From the NCBI GenBank assembly GCA_944323695.1, contig CALUTI010000001.1, positions 62,001 to 126,000 on the forward strand: DNA of 64,000 bases, written 5' to 3'. The notes below the pieces were generated by a model, which searched no databases, was not told the DNA's origin, and saw only the letters and a program-made list of their open reading frames with translations. This document shows, in pieces, positions 63,926-64,000 of this stretch; the stretch's first letter is position 1, and each line of letters starts with the position of its first letter. This DNA is from Candidatus Gastranaerophilales bacterium (GTDB lineage: Bacteria; Cyanobacteriota; Vampirovibrionia; Gastranaerophilales; Gastranaerophilaceae). A program made the position numbers and the translations under genes.

Positions 63926-64000
63926 ATGGAAAAATATATTGAACACACACTTTTAAAACAAGATGCAACAGAAAAAGATTTCATCAATTTATTTGAAGAA
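63926..64000 (+). CDS. deoC: Deoxyribose-phosphate aldolase, N-terminal start (cut by window edge)
   Basis: Only 25 residues are visible. MEKYIEHTLLKQDATEKDF matches the conserved start of DeoC, which splits 2-deoxyribose 5-phosphate into glyceraldehyde 3-phosphate and acetaldehyde. AAGGAGAG precedes the ATG. The catalytic Lys is outside the window. Confidence 0.75.
   Translation, partial: MEKYIEHTLLKQDATEKDFINLFEE

Overview
The window is a low-GC, densely coded bacterial chromosome segment. The best guess, from memory of family sequences only, is a gut member of the non-photosynthetic cyanobacterial sister lineage (Melainabacteria/Vampirovibrionia, order Gastranaerophilales). Supporting features are several prepilin-like proteins with the N-terminal signature FTLAEVLITLGIIGIVAAMT, an S-layer-homology protein, tig-clpP-clpX plus a second clpP, and a GatD-type amidotransferase. 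No phylogenetic test could be run.

Layout. 0-5.2 kb: end of a diguanylate cyclase, a secreted protein, a TPR protein and proS on +; gtrA-like and gatD on -. 5.2-8.2 kb: pilin-like gene A (-), tatD and tlyA (+). 8.2-14.8 kb (-): polA with a small secreted protein, then tig-clpP-clpX. 14.9-17.7 kb (+): acyltransferase, nitrilase-type amidase, PBP4-type peptidase; then pilin-like gene B (-). 19.2-23 kb (+): glycosyltransferase, Gfo/Idh oxidoreductase, CDP-alcohol phosphatidyltransferase, trmL, NAD(P)H-hydrate dehydratase; then anmK (-). 24.8-30.2 kb (+): two WYL regulators and dnaE. 30.2-33.1 kb: tRNA-Gly, an unknown membrane-anchored protein, tRNA-Thr, tRNA-Thr and tRNA-Tyr; the Gly and Tyr genes are followed by scars that repeat the tRNA 3' end. 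33.1-35.4 kb: accessory-looking block with a guanidine-I riboswitch and SMR exporter, MerR, a truncated cupin and diaminopimelate dehydrogenase. 35.8-41 kb: SLH protein (+), pilin-like gene C, a Y-family polymerase and an NFACT protein (-). 41-46 kb (+): pilin-like gene D, NfeD and SPFH proteins, a 355-bp palindromic element, aspS. 46.3-51.5 kb: ribF, isochorismatase-type hydrolase, degenerate GGDEF protein, ftsX, ftsE, transketolase C-half. 51.8-64 kb: HEAT-like protein, pilin-like gene E behind two plsC-type genes, phosphohexomutase, second clpP between two coiled-coil proteins, 5-FTHF cyclo-ligase, corrinoid adenosyltransferase, pilin-like gene F, SulP transporter and the start of deoC.

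Main discovery candidate. Six prepilin-like genes are scattered through the window. Four carry a pure G tract of 9-11 bases within the first 13 codons (B 9, C 11, D 11, E 10). A fifth (F) has an interrupted 9-base version, and the sixth (A) has no tract but an in-frame leader of the same length as B and C would have. In every tract-bearing gene a 10-base tract joins the start codon to the prepilin cleavage motif; the other two frames hit a stop soon after the tract. As assembled, E is ON, while B, C and the upstream start of D are OFF. This looks like a multi-locus, slippage-driven phase-variable prepilin repertoire. A, B and C share their ends and differ in the middle.

Second candidate. A set of small repeat elements sits behind tRNA genes with 15-16 bp copies of the tRNA 3' end. 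One 86-bp element occurs twice with a covarying hairpin, and another element from the tRNA-Gly scar recurs inside the open leader of pilin-like gene F.

Several genes (tatD, the 14934 acyltransferase, the first WYL gene, dnaE, ribF, the cyclo-ligase) have a -10 box only 6-7 bases before the start codon and no ribosome-binding site, which points to frequent leaderless transcripts.
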